A stretch of DNA of 64,000 bases from Isoetes taiwanensis. Taxonomy: Eukaryota > Streptophyta > Lycopodiopsida > Isoetales > Isoetaceae. The stretch covers positions 12,536,787 to 12,600,786 of the forward strand of contig JAJEKV010000005.1 of assembly GCA_021234155.1 (NCBI GenBank). The letters are read 5' to 3'. A program made the position numbers and the translations under genes. Positions within the stretch are counted from its first letter, which is position 1; the number at the start of each line of letters is the position of its first letter. The notes below the pieces were generated by a model. The model did not search any database. It worked only from the letters and a program-made list of their open reading frames with translations, and was not told the origin of the DNA. Below, in pieces: positions 23,300 to 32,857 of this stretch.

Positions 23300-24863
23300 C
23301 TGGAGGATTAAGAGCCCGAAAAATTTCTTCCCCGTGCTTGTTGATCCATCCGAGGTTGATTTGCGGGGAGCTGGTTGATAAGCGTGATTGCTTGAGGCTT
23401 CGAGGTGGCTTCCGAAGAACAGGGGCGCGCGCCCTTGTTTGCCATTAGCAATCCGAGTTGGTAAGCCGTGAGGCGGACCGATGTGGTCTGATTCGTGCCG
23501 CCTTGCTGCACCTGAACTTGTGGAAGTTGAGGACACGCCGTGGTGGTATGACCCCATTCTTGACAGTGATAACACTGAGCTTTCGAAGGATCAAAAGGAG
23601 GACGTGTGTTGGGTCCCCGTTGTTGCTCTTGTTGCTGATAGAGTGGATTGGGTTGCGCCTGCAGTGCACTCTTCTGTGGCATGATTGCACATGTTGCATC
23701 TTTTACAATGAGGCGGGCCATTGGTGGAGTTGCACTCATTTGCAAAGTGGCCTTGATATTTGCAGATATGGCACCGATCCGATCAAGGCTACCGCTGGAT
23801 TGGCGTGTTGAGGTTGAACAGCAGTCTGAGGAACCATGACGGGTGGAATGAAAGGGAGCTCCTGAAGAGCCATGCCACGGGAGGAAACATTGACTGAGTG
23901 ATTGACAAGATCGATAGCCTGCTCCAAAGTCTTGGGGCGTAGGTATTCAGTCATGAGTCGGATAGCTGGAGGAAGACCTTGAAGAAACCAAACCAAGATC
24001 TGGCTCTGTGTGGGGTACTCCTTGAGTTTGCTTTGGCGAGAATGTGAAGTCGATCCGCAAAAATCCGGGGCCCGGACTCAGAGTGGGCTCTTGTTGAAGG
24101 TCATTGAGTTGCTTGAGATGAAGTTGATCATCATCCGTGGTCCCATAGTGAGAAAGAAAAGCAGTTTTCATTTCGGACCAATCTTGTTTCCAGTGGCTTT
24201 TGTTGGACATGAGCCATTGATGAGGGGAGCCACACAGCGTGGTGGAAAAGATGTGGAATTTCAGTTGAGGTTGCGCATGACCATTTAGGACAGCCAGAGC
24301 CTCAAATTCTTCCATGTGGGCCTGAGCACTTTGGTCTAATGGTTTGCCTTTTGTGTTGCCAAAGGTAGGATAAGTCAGCTTAAGGGTCTGAAAGGTAGAG
24401 GTAAAAGTGCCACCGGACAGAACATGAGACCGAGGGAAATTGAGGTGGACCCCGATGAAGGGGGTTCTCATGTGGAGGTACCGAGGTGCCTGATCATTGG
24501 TTTTGAGGTCGGGTAAGGTTGTAAACAGAAGAGCGGTGGGAAATGTAGGGAAGGGAAATTCCCCGGGAGGAGCAAAAGAGATATGTGGATATCCCCGCCC
24601 ACCCGTGAGGGAGATGAGGGTTGTGAAGGCAAAGGCGTATGGCCAGAAGACTGATGGATGAAGGCATGTTCTGGGGTATGAAAGTAAGATTGAGCAGGTT
24701 GAGCCGGATAGGGCTCCTGATAGTGATGAGGAGACTGAGGCTGGGAGCAATGTTTGCACGCCGGAGGCGGAGAATTTGGACCCGACATGACACGAGGGGT
24801 GGGTGGCGCCGACCGAGCCCTAGGACCTAATGTGGCCTCCCTCAATGTCATAAGCGTAGCCAT
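23300..24863 (-). pseudogene. Gag with three CCHC zinc knuckles
   Basis: A likely start is at 24863 (MATLMTLREATLGPRA), followed by a Pro-rich region. The core contains LCGSPHQWLMSNK and WSEMKTAFLSHYGT (about 24260-24130), typical of Ty3/gypsy gag. Three Cys-His knuckles of the pattern C-x2-C-x4-H-x4-C follow: CHICKYQGHFANEC, CKRCNMCNHATEEC (23770-23690) and CYHCQEWGHTTTAC (about 23580-23530). The knuckles bind the element RNA. Slips near 24600, 24000 and 23740 break the frame. Three knuckles are more than the usual one or two. Confidence 0.85.
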
Positions 24864-24979
24864 ACATGTCGCCAACAAATTCCCTTCTATGATGGCGCCC
24901 AAGCCAGACGCCGCCTGGGAAAAAGTTCTTCCGGGCGTGAAGTTTCGACGTATATGGCTTACGCAAGAAAGGAAAATCG

Positions 24980-24999
24980 AATCGAACCCGGCGTGGCCA
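24980..24999 (-). other. Primer binding site candidate
   Basis: On the minus strand, TGGCCACGCCGGGTTCGATT begins 5 nt after the 5' LTR. It starts with TGG, the complement of a tRNA CCA end, and contains GGGTTCGA-like T-arm sequence, as expected for a tRNA-primed element. I cannot name the tRNA with confidence. Confidence 0.55.
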
Positions 25000-25004
25000 T
25001 GCGG

Positions 25005-25581
25005 TGTTTGGGGTCCGGTTCGAACTCCTGCAAGACAGCCCTCTGTGGAGGACCCTTGATCTAACAGAGAATCCGAGGGGACTATGTCACGGATTTGCAA
25101 GAAAAGAGCTAGAAGAAGAAAAACACACAAGAAAACAATGAGAGGAAAATGATGAGCTTCCTTTGATATCAAATGATGAACATACATGAGCTCTAATCGA
25201 GAAGACCAAGAGAGACAAGACTCAAAACTCATCTAAAAACTCAGTGCTAGCTCTACTCATATATATAGTACAATGGCCTTTGGCCCAATATAGACGCCTC
25301 GACCGATCTCTGCGGAGCTCGAAGGAGGCCCGATTTGCCGGAATGTTGGCGGTGCCTCTTGAAGTGCCTAGAATCACGCTCGATGTCGGCCTTGCGCAGT
25401 GGCGGCCCGTCACTTGTCCGGAGCGGCGCCTCTTGTTGTTGACGGGCTTTGATCGCGTGGTCCGCTGCTTGGTCTTCTGCTGGCTTTGGGCGGCTGACCG
25501 CGTACTGTCTGTGGATCCTTGAGCTTGACCTGGTCCGTCGTATGCATGAATAGTCCTGAACCAGGAGGCACAGGACTAACA
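25005..25581 (-). repeat. 5' LTR of the retrotransposon
   Basis: About 577 bp. It starts (minus strand) TGTTAGTCCTGTGCC and ends CCCCAAACA. It pairs with 14629-15224 and is followed on the host side by CCTAC (25582-25586). Confidence 0.9.
25256..25270 (-). promoter_or_regulatory. TATA region of the 5' LTR
   Basis: The minus strand reads CTATATATATGAG at this place in the LTR. The same word lies in the 3' LTR at about 14897-14910. It is the probable TATA box for transcription of the element toward lower coordinates. Confidence 0.5.
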
Positions 25582-26591
25582 CCTACATTATCGGAGGTTA
25601 AGGCACAACAACTACAGAGAGCAGAGGAACATGCTAGAACAAATGAAGTGTGTGCAAAAGAGCTGGTGAGGCTGAGGACAATGGCAGAAGTGGCCAAGAA
25701 AGAAGGTGTAACAATTACAGAGGTGCATGGAGTTGCATGTGACACAGGGATAGGTTCTGTACGTACAAAATTCAAATTCCTGACGTATAAAGTCAAAAAA
25801 TACGTATTTTTTAATAAAATACGTATTTAACGTATTTAAACCTCGCCGGCCAGAAAAAAAAATTTTATGCGTCTGCCGAAAGTTTTTAGTCTGTAACGAC
25901 AGTTGAAAACCCGTCTGTGACGCCAAAAAAAAAAAAAATTAGCGTCTTGCTTGAATTCTTACGTATCAGCGTCGCGAAAATACTTTCAGCGTCGCAGATG
26001 AGAAGGTTTTCGCGTCTGTGAAAAAAAAATTTCTTTTTTTTTTTTTTGCTTTCGGCGTCTGTGTTTTCTTGTTCAGCGTCTGTTCAAAAAAATTCACAGA
26101 CGCTTTCATCGCTTGTTTTTAAGCGTCGCGGAAAATCTTCCGATCTTAGAATTTTTTTGCGATATTTTTCGCGTTTTATACGGCAAATATGTGCCGTATC
26201 ATACAATTCATACGTATTTCGTATAAAACGTACAGCGTATTGAACCTATCCCTAATGTGACATGGGCCTAGGTTGTTGCCCACATGGAGCGGATTATGAG
26301 GATATCGAGGCCAATATAGATGCCAAACAGTTTGACACCGACTGGCCAAGCAGGAGAGCATGTAAGTATAAGGCATATGACTGCAAGATCCCTGAAGTTC
26401 GAGCTAAAGCTTTGGAGAGGTGGGTCCAAGTGAAAGGAACGATGATAAAAAACCATGAATTCAGCAAGACGTTTGCCAAGCAAGTGTACTATGAGATTGT
26501 GAAAGGGGAGCCCGTAAATTATGCTAGCGTAAAAATGGAAACAAGGAAGCGATGTGGTAGCAGCAAGAGAGTGAAGCTCATGAACGATTAA
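25582..26591 (+). pseudogene. Interrupted coiled-coil/Cys gene, part 2
   Basis: From 25587 the plus frame reads LSEVKAQQLQRAEEHA, then CAKELVRLRTMAEVAKKEG, a heptad-rich coiled coil. It reaches VHGVACD at 25744, where a 510-bp element is inserted. After that element and one ATGTGACA duplication, the same frame resumes as MGLGCCPHGADYEDIEANID and runs to a stop at 26589. The Cys-Cys/His segment and the motif DWPSRRACKYKAYDCKIPE suggest a metal-binding or DNA-binding module, but I do not recognise the family. Restoring both sites gives about 200 uninterrupted codons, which shows that it was a real gene before the insertions. A later part may continue at 26592-27414. Confidence 0.65.
25745..26254. 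mobile_element. 510-bp non-autonomous hAT-type element
   Basis: The ends are inverted repeats: CAGGGATAGGTTC on the left and GAACCTATCCCTA on the right. The 8-bp host duplication ATGTGACA flanks it (25737-25744 and 26255-26262). An 8-bp duplication with a (C/T)AGGG terminus fits hAT. The inside has no gene; it is made of ACGTAT palindromes and GCGTCTG-type words in both orientations. The hAT transposase gene at 29498-32034 is decayed, and I see no evidence that it mobilised this copy. Confidence 0.85.
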
Positions 26592-27414
26592 AGCCGTTCT
26601 TGGTGATGAACCCGCGACTATTATTACTTATTTGCTTCAAGATGCCATAAAACTTTTAGATGTGGCGGGGTTCGCGGCAAAGAGTGCAAGGACAAAAGAG
26701 GTAGATCCGGCGGCTCAACTAGAGAATGAAAGAAGTCAAGATCTTACTCGTCGAGGAAAAACTTGCGCTTAAAAGACCGTGCAAATGCTCACGACAAGAT
26801 GGTCATGGAATTACTAGACACGAAGAATCAACTTGCGTTTTGGGTAGGGAAAACATGGTGTTGAGAGTAGACAATGAGCATATCTTGGCGGTTTGACCGT
26901 GAGCCTTAGATTCTCGATCCCCTTAGAGTCTCGAAGGAAGGCAGGGTATTGCATACCTCCCTCCCGAATACCTATATCGAGCCAGTGGGAGGATGTAAAG
27001 AATGGGAACTTCAGATATTGTCAAGGTTGTGGGGACAATTTGACCCAAGTTGGTTGGTATGCCTTGGGATGTGGATATCGTCTGCATTTGAGGTATTTAT
27101 TGAATTGGATGATGGGCAGTAGGTTCTGTCCAGCAGAGGATGGATATATTATACCAGAGCGGCAGTATGCCGTGCTTAACATGCAATCATGCATACCCTC
27201 CTTGCCACCTCTGATTGCTCGCAGGAGGGACGGAATGGCTCATGCGTTCCAAAGCCAACGTGAGATGGACCTTCGGAGGGGGGTGGAAGAACCGTGTGAA
27301 GGTGAGGATGTACCAAATATTAACCGTACACCCCTCCCGGCTCACAGGCCAAGCGGTGATTGGGTGAACCCCGGTTTCGGGGCGTGGTGGTGGAGGATCA
27401 GGACGATTACTTAA
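26592..27414 (+). pseudogene. Coiled coil plus degenerate RING-like Cys domain
   Basis: The first part (26592-26890) in shifting frames reads YLLQDAIKLLDVAGFAAKSA, then Glu/Lys/Leu-rich words resembling a coiled coil. The second part, open from 26893 to 27414, has YCQGCGDNLTQVGWYALGCG followed by YRLHLRYLLNWMMGSRFCP. The spacing C-x2-C ... C-x-C ... H ... C-P resembles a RING or related cross-brace finger, with Tyr where a Cys or His ligand is expected. The C-terminal tail is Arg/Pro/Trp-rich. It follows the interrupted gene on the same strand and may be its 3' exon. The hairpin cluster begins about 380 bp downstream. Confidence 0.45.
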
Positions 27415-27792
27415 ACCCATGAGCTTCGAATACACTACTGTCTACATTATTTTTTTGATATTTTTCCCTAAGATCTCAGATGCACATGAACCAACGTTCC
27501 TTGACGAGGATTTGTTTGTCTTAATAGAGTTTTGGGGGTTGCGTTGCTGCATTGAGTTGTTTGTGTAATAGCTGAGTATGCGAGTAAGTCAAAACATCTG
27601 CACATGCAATATATTTTACATCTGGACCTCTAGTCAGACCTTCTTTTCTTTGAACATCATAGTAGATAAAACCATGGTGACCACTGAAAAGAAGGGCCTG
27701 ATGTAGAGGGACAGATGCCAATTAGGATTAATGGACTAATTGTCATCTCTTTCACCCTGGCTTAGTCTTTTTTTGTTTGTTATGTTTGATGT

Positions 27793-27850
27793 ATCTATAT
27801 AGTTTCCCCTAGGATGAGCTCGCTCACTCATTTTAGGTGGCACTATAGAT
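27793..27850 (+). repeat. Fold-back hairpin A (24-bp arms)
   Basis: The arms ATCTATATAGTTTCCCC and GGTGGCACTATAGAT, with CTAGGATGAG opposite CTCATTTTAG, fold on the plus strand; the AGG/TTT mismatches become G.U pairs there. An inverted relative lies at 53814-53878. The sequence just upstream (27690-27790) is also the inverted relative of 53880-53975. Confidence 0.7.
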
Positions 27851-27879
27851 TATTCAAATAGGAAAATCGAAAAGGGAGT

Positions 27880-27924
27880 AAGCCTGGAGTGCGACCCTCT
27901 TGAATGGTTGTCAACTCCAGGCTT
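27880..27924 (+). repeat. Short fold-back hairpin
   Basis: Perfect 11-bp arms AAGCCTGGAGT and ACTCCAGGCTT surround a 23-nt loop. It lies between larger hairpins of the same cluster. Confidence 0.6.
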
Positions 27925-28005
27925 GTATTGTTCGTGGCAAACAATATAGATTTCTCGAAATTCTTGTTACCTCATTTAGAAAGAGCGAGCTTTGCTCTCG
28001 CTCTC

Positions 28006-28076
28006 TTTTGGGGCCTCTCTGTGTCAATGTAGCTTAGTTACTTTGCTAGGTTATATTACACAAAGAGGCTCCAAAT
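28006..28076 (+). repeat. Fold-back hairpin B
   Basis: Arms TTTTGGGGCCTCTCTGTGT and ACACAAAGAGGCTCCAAAT match at 16 of 19 positions. The loop contains CAATGTAGCTTAGTT, which is also present in the loop of hairpin C (28433-28564) and of its partner at 53603-53734. Confidence 0.65.
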
Positions 28077-28432
28077 GGGAGGTGGAACAGAAATCGTTCA
28101 TTCTAGAGGTAAAAGTTCTCGTATGCAATTTGCTATGATGTCAGAGGTGAGAGCGTACCCTAATTTTAAGCCAAAGTGGTGCGTGGGCTTTGTCCATCCA
28201 TATAGCGAGTATTAGGCACCAAATCATGGAATATCCTAACTGCTGTTGATGGAGAACCTCGAGCAGCACTGTGACTTGAAATTAGAGGACGCGTCCCCTT
28301 CGGCGTCGTGGTGGATTGTATAAGGACGGAGGTAACAAGGTTTTTGAGTACTCTATTTTTATTGTGGCCATGGATGATACAGCCTGATAGTTGGTTGCGA
28401 TGCTGTGGGTTCATTAGAGATTAGTGATTGAT

Positions 28433-28564
28433 GAGTGCAAGCATCGAGACTTCCCAATCTTTCTTTCCCCGCCTCTTTGGGCAATGTAGCTTAGTTTACA
28501 TTCTAAGTTCCATTGTTCAAAGAGGCATGAAAGCAAGATTTGGGAAGTCTCGATGCTTGCACTC
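28433..28564 (+). repeat. Fold-back hairpin C (miRNA-precursor-like)
   Basis: The outer arms pair perfectly over 25 bp: the left arm begins GAGTGCAAGCATCGAGACTT and the right arm ends AAGTCTCGATGCTTGCACTC. Pairing then continues imperfectly inward to CAATG/CATTG around a loop with TTAGTTTAC. Total length (132 nt) and a long near-perfect stem with bulged middle resemble a plant microRNA precursor or a fold-back element. The copy at 53603-53734 differs at both partners of one base pair (G:C versus A:T), keeping the pair. Confidence 0.75.
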
Positions 28565-28600
28565 AGGTCGAATGTCGAACCCGAATATCAGTTGTGGATC

Positions 28601-28837
28601 GTCCCATCCACTGGATAGGTAAGGCATAATTCCGGTATGCCAAATTGGCGTTTGAATGCCATCGGGACCTATAATATGTAACTCCATTCCTTTGGGCGGC
28701 ACTTGCCATGTAAACCCATTAGGTATTCAGAGTATGTGCCACCCAAAGGAATGGAGTATAGATTATAGGGTCTTGATGGCATTCAAATGCCAATTTGGCG
28801 TACCGGAGATACGCCTTACCTATCCAGTGGATGGGAC
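28601..28837. repeat. Fold-back hairpin D (~100-bp arms)
   Basis: The left arm (28601-28702) starts GTCCCATCCACTGGATAGG and the right arm (28737-28837) ends CCTATCCAGTGGATGGGAC. The first 25 bp pair exactly. Most later differences are transitions that leave G.U pairs on the plus strand (for example GG opposite TT), and a few favour the minus strand. The loop is about 35 nt. Confidence 0.75.
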
Positions 28838-28858
28838 AATGTGAATCATGTACCTTAT

Positions 28859-29009
28859 GAACCCTCTTCAGGATCAGATTCGTCCCAACTGGTCCGTGGT
28901 TGTTTGGCCCCTTGGCATGCGTAGATTACTTCTCATCAGCAAGATTCTGTGGCATGCAAAGAGGCAAGCAGCAATGGAAGTCGAGACGAATCTGATCCGA
29001 GGAGGGTTC
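28859..29009 (+). repeat. Fold-back hairpin E
   Basis: Arms 28859-28884 and 28985-29009 pair over 25 bp with one bulged A and one T.G pair (GATCAGATTCGTC opposite GACGAATCTGATC). Pairing continues weakly to GGCATGC/GGCATGC around a loop containing TTACTTCTCATCAGCAAG. That loop is almost identical in hairpin F. Confidence 0.7.
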
Positions 29010-29097
29010 TCAAGACACTACGGTCGACGGAGGTAATGGAACACGGTGACAAATAATCATCAACAGTGGATCGTGTATCTTGTGAAATCTCGTCTCT

Positions 29098-29221
29098 ATC
29101 AAGATCGGCTCGAATGATCCGTGGCCGTTTGACCCCTTGGCATGCGTAGATTACTTCTCATCAGCAAGATTTTGTGGCATGCGAAGGAGTAAGCAGTAAT
29201 GGAAGTCGAGCTGGTCTTGAT
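29098..29221 (+). repeat. Fold-back hairpin F
   Basis: Arms ATCAAGATCGGCTCGA and TCGAGCTGGTCTTGAT pair at all 16 positions if two G.U pairs are allowed on the plus strand. Loop and flanks repeat those of hairpin E, so E and F are a tandem duplication whose arms have diverged while remaining paired. Confidence 0.7.
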
Positions 29222-29497
29222 GGGGGAAAGGTTTCTCAAGGCACTTAGGTCGATTGAGGTGATGGTGATGGCACTAAATTTGTTGTACATGAAACATGGA
29301 ACGAAGTGACAAATTATTAAAACAACAAGAACCATTATACATGAATGAAACATAAAACACGGTAACAAAATATATAGAAGACAAAAACGTATAACAAAAA
29401 AGTTTACTTTTTATTGATAGTTCCAGAACGGTTACAATAGTTTGAAAATTCTCATGCACGGTTACAATAGACTGAAGATACTCATCACATCATCTTT

Positions 29498-32034
29498 CTA
29501 GGCAGGACTATCTTCATCAGTTTCATCATCCGGGGTTCCGTCCTCTTCTGCCTGCTGGCCTAGGTTCAACTTCCTCTGGCCCTTTCCCTTACTGCAACGT
29601 CCTCGAGATGTGTTTCTTCTGACACGTTGCCTGTTTGTCAGGGTAATTGGCATTGGAGAGTCCGCTGGATCACGTACAGTTAAGTCCTCAAGCGGATCTT
29701 CTGTATTACTTGCACCTGGCCTTTCTGTATCAGACTTCTCTTCTGTATCTTCGTTATCGTCTGAGTCGTTCGAGAACATATTCTAATCATCTTCGGCATC
29801 GACAAAATGGGTACGTTGAATGTCCTCAGTGGCATTTACAGCAAGCAGCTCATCCTCACTGTCTTCGAAGATGTCCTCTTCCACTTCGGAATTTGCATCC
29901 ATGAAAGGAAACTGTAGCTTATCGACTACGGCTGCACCACTGTTGCGATTCAAAAGCCGCCAGTTTGAGAAGTTATATACAAGTTTGTCAGCCTTCTATG
30001 CAACGGGCGATTTCGAATGACACTGTGTATGTACTTATAAGCACTTCAATTCCTCTCACTTGCAGTATTGAAGGATACCAAGAAGAGGATAGTCATTGCA
30101 AGGGCCTGTAATGTATCAGTAACTTGTCCATGGGCTTGCTACCATGCATAAGATTCCATATTTGGTTCCTTATTATGACTCTCCAGTGCATCTGAAGCTC
30201 TTCATCTTCCCACCTTCCACTCAAGTTCTGGTATTCGGTTAACTCGGCAATGAAAAGCTTATAGTCTGAGCTGTTAGAATAATACATTTTTGCAACCTTC
30301 TTCAACGAACCCATAACCTCTTTATCTGTATGCTGATCCATATCGTGGTTGTGTGGATTTAAGGCATGTGCGGCGCCATGAAGGTCATTGTACGACTTCT
30401 TCCATCGTACAATGAAGTCCCTGAGCAATGTTGTGCGCTTGGCATTGTCAAAGGATGCGTTTGGCCCGTCACGTTCTAGGAACGATTGTATCGAGTGCCA
30501 ATACCTCCAGACCTTGCCAGTACTTGCCTTCGAAGAATTAAGGGTTTTGATGGCATGACAAACAGGTTGCATGCACCTGACAACATTCTTTACGCCTTTC
30601 CAAAATGTCTCCCGCCCAAGCATTTCTCAAAGGGCAGCAGCTTGCTGCCGGTGTTTTGATGCATTTTTGCTCTTCTGCCTCCTCTCCCATTCAAAGAATT
30701 CTGTATGGTTGAAGGTCGAGATAATCGAGTCGCGACGCTAAGCACTCTTTCAAGACAAATGTAATTGGAACCAAGCTGAGTCTGGCCAGGATTCATGAGT
30801 GCTAGGGCCTTCTGACGCAATGACTTGTATATGGCGTAAATTGCCAGCTTCTTTGTGATGAATTTCACAAGATGACGGGCCTTCTCAATGGGATCTTTGA
30901 ACCAAGTGTGCTGTGAAAACCAGTCCTTGAGCAATAAGTTTAGGCAATGGCATTGGCAGCTGGTTGCATGCAATTCTGGAAATTCAGACTCCAACAATTC
31001 ATTTGCTAACTTACAATTAGACGCGTTATCCATTACAACCTGAAATATTCTCTTCGGTCCAAAACTTTCTATCACAGCCTTTGTTTTCTGAAAAATCCAA
31101 TCTCCTATCACATGATCAGTTTTAGTTTCCACGGCCTTCAAAAATACTTCGCCCCCTGGATAGACGATCATGAAGTTTATAAGGTGGTCCTTGTTTACAT
31201 TGCTCCAACCATCAGTCACTAGTGAAGCCGGCCTGGCTTCAACTTCATCTCCACCCTCTCGACCATTTTCCCATGTATTTCATCCACCATTTTGTTATTG
31301 GCATGCTTGTATGAAGACAGCCTGAAAGCCGACCCCGCTTTGGCAACTTCTTAAAAGGCTTCTTTCATTGCTTTGTGTTCTAAGACATGTGGAGACAATC
31401 CGGCATATAAAAATGCCTCTACAACCTTCAATTACGTCGTCTTCAGTTGCGCTGATGTTAAACACTGGTCAACCCTCTGTTGCTTAGTCAGTCTTTCCAT
31501 TATTCCAATTGTCTCTGCCATTCTTTTTTCGCCCGTACTTAACCCTCCTATCGACCCTAGTCCACCTCTGGTTGGTACATTGGCGCTGCAGGAGGGGTGG
31601 CATAATTGATCTCTTCTGCTTGGCACGGTGACAGTCCCTGACTATCCTTTGGCTGTATTTTTCTGCTGATGTTCTTTTTTTGACCCAACACTTCAATTGC
31701 ATCTTGGTGTATGTCAGCAGATGCCGTACAAGTTTGCACTCCAATTTTAGAGTCTCGTAAAATATGAGCTCGAATTCTTGTTGCAGATCCATTTATTGAC
31801 GTGTACCCACAAAACACAACATTGCCACTTATTCTGACCAAATTCCTTCACAAATCCCCACTCAGGACCTCTCCTTCGACCACCAGTATTTCGACATACA
31901 ATTCTTCCACGTGCTGCTGCAACTCCCGTGGCCCTGCCATGATCCCTAGATGATGATGCATGACTACCGGCGGCACCGGATGTAGATGCATGGCCACCAG
32001 CGCCGCCTGATGTAGATGCATGACCAGCTGCCAT
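29498..32034 (-). pseudogene. hAT-superfamily transposase, decayed
   Basis: From high to low coordinates: a Gly/Ser/His-rich start; a BED-type zinc finger region near 31850-31760 (WGFVKEFGQNKWQCC, then CGYTSINGSATRIRAHIL); and a DUF659-type core (31219-30590) with MTDGWSNVNKDHLINFMIVY, VVMDNASNCKLAN and CHCLNLLLKDW. The Asp residues in DGWS and MDN fit the hAT catalytic positions. The helical region follows (30623-30093). The C-terminal dimerisation part is found near 30080-29940 (NWSAYKYIHS, KLVYNFSNWRLLNRN). The protein ends with an acidic tail at 29498. Several frame slips break it. Terminal inverted repeats of the parent element were not located. It would cut and paste hAT elements in the nucleus. 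Confidence 0.85.
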
Positions 32035-32450
32035 CCCTGCTGCTATCTAAAATTACTGTCTCTGCTCTGCTATTCTAAAGAGTAAAGACTCCTTAATCGT
32101 CCAAACTAAAGGCCGATGTGTATATATGCGAAGGAGCAAGCTCACTACGCATACGTTACATGGACGTCTTGTTCGAGCGTAAGGAGGGAAGGACAAGAAC
32201 CTATAGGTCTCTAAGGAACAGGGTAGGAACCCAAGGTCGGAAAACTCTGGGAAGGAGTAATCTCACTTCACATATTCCGGCGTCAGGCCCCGAACGCAAA
32301 ACCCATGTTGACTCGACCTGGTAGTCAACGTTCGAGGTGAATTCTAGAGCTAAACACGTTTTTCTTATATATAATAATTCATCTGCTCAAAATAGACCAA
32401 ATGGTGGCACAAAAACTTTTTTTCCCTTAACAAAATGCCCTAAAATGCTT
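32035..32450. other. Spacer, no gene recognised
   Basis: Region upstream of the hAT transposase start. A short plus frame at 32118-32324 is Arg/Gly-rich without recognisable motif. It may hold the promoter of the transposase (TGTATATATGCG near 32117), but this is weak. Confidence 0.35.
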
Positions 32451-32454
32451 TGCA

Positions 32455-32755
32455 AACTTTCGCATAAGCGAAAACAACTGTTTCACTTACGCGAAGATGT
32501 TTGCACGTAAGCGAAATAGTTATTTTCGCTTACGTGAAGTTTAAAAAAGTTCGCGTAAGCGAAAACAACTGTTTCGCTTCTTTAAACTTCGCGTAAGCGA
32601 AAACAACTGTTTCGCTTATGCGAAGCGAAACAGTTGTTTTCAATTACGCGAAAGTTTTTCCACTTCGCGTAAGCAAAAACAACAGTTTCGCTTACGCGAA
32701 AATATCTTCGCGTAAGCGAAACAGTTTCTTTCGCTTACGCAAAATTTTCTCGACG
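32455..32755. repeat. Array of AAGCGAAAACAACTGTTTCGCTT palindromes
   Basis: The core TAAGCGAAA.CA.CTGTTTCGCTTA is itself nearly self-complementary (CGAAAACAACTGTTTCG) and is repeated in both orientations about seven times, linked by TTCGCGTAAG or CTTACGCGAA. No coding role is seen. After it comes an AT-rich tail (GACGTATTATAC, GCGTATAAAATG, TTGAATCTATCC) resembling the right end of the hAT-type element at 25745-26254. It is probably the subterminal part of a related element. Confidence 0.7.
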
Positions 32756-32857
32756 CCCGAGATGTATTTGGATGTATTTTTGACGTATTATACTTCAAAT
32801 TTATGCCTTCAAAAAATACATCTTGCGTATAAAATGTATTCAATATTGAATCTATCC

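Larger units (their letters stand above)
14629..25581 (-). mobile_element. Complete Ty3/gypsy retrotransposon, Athila/Tat-like
   Basis: Two LTRs (14629-15224 and 25005-25581) begin TGTTAGTC and end CCCAAACA on the minus strand. The host duplication CCTAC flanks both ends (14624-14628 and 25582-25586). Reading along the minus strand, the order is 5' LTR, primer site, gag with three CCHC knuckles, aspartic protease, reverse transcriptase, RNase H, integrase, a 2.7-kb accessory ORF region, polypurine tract and 3' LTR. The DDFSAYS motif in reverse transcriptase and the DGGSAINLI protease motif fit the Athila/Tat branch. Frames are interrupted by many slips, and the LTRs differ by several indels, so the copy is either old or poorly resolved. 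It sits inside a plus-strand gene. Confidence 0.92.

Noticed and set aside
24980-24999. A tRNA gene, from the GGGTTCGA-like T-arm sequence
   Set aside because: There is no cloverleaf around it. Its place 5 nt inside the LTR and its TGG start fit a primer binding site.
32250-32335. A second NB-LRR piece upstream of the palindrome array
   Set aside because: No LRR words are found left of 32858; the frame there has no similarity to the arrays.
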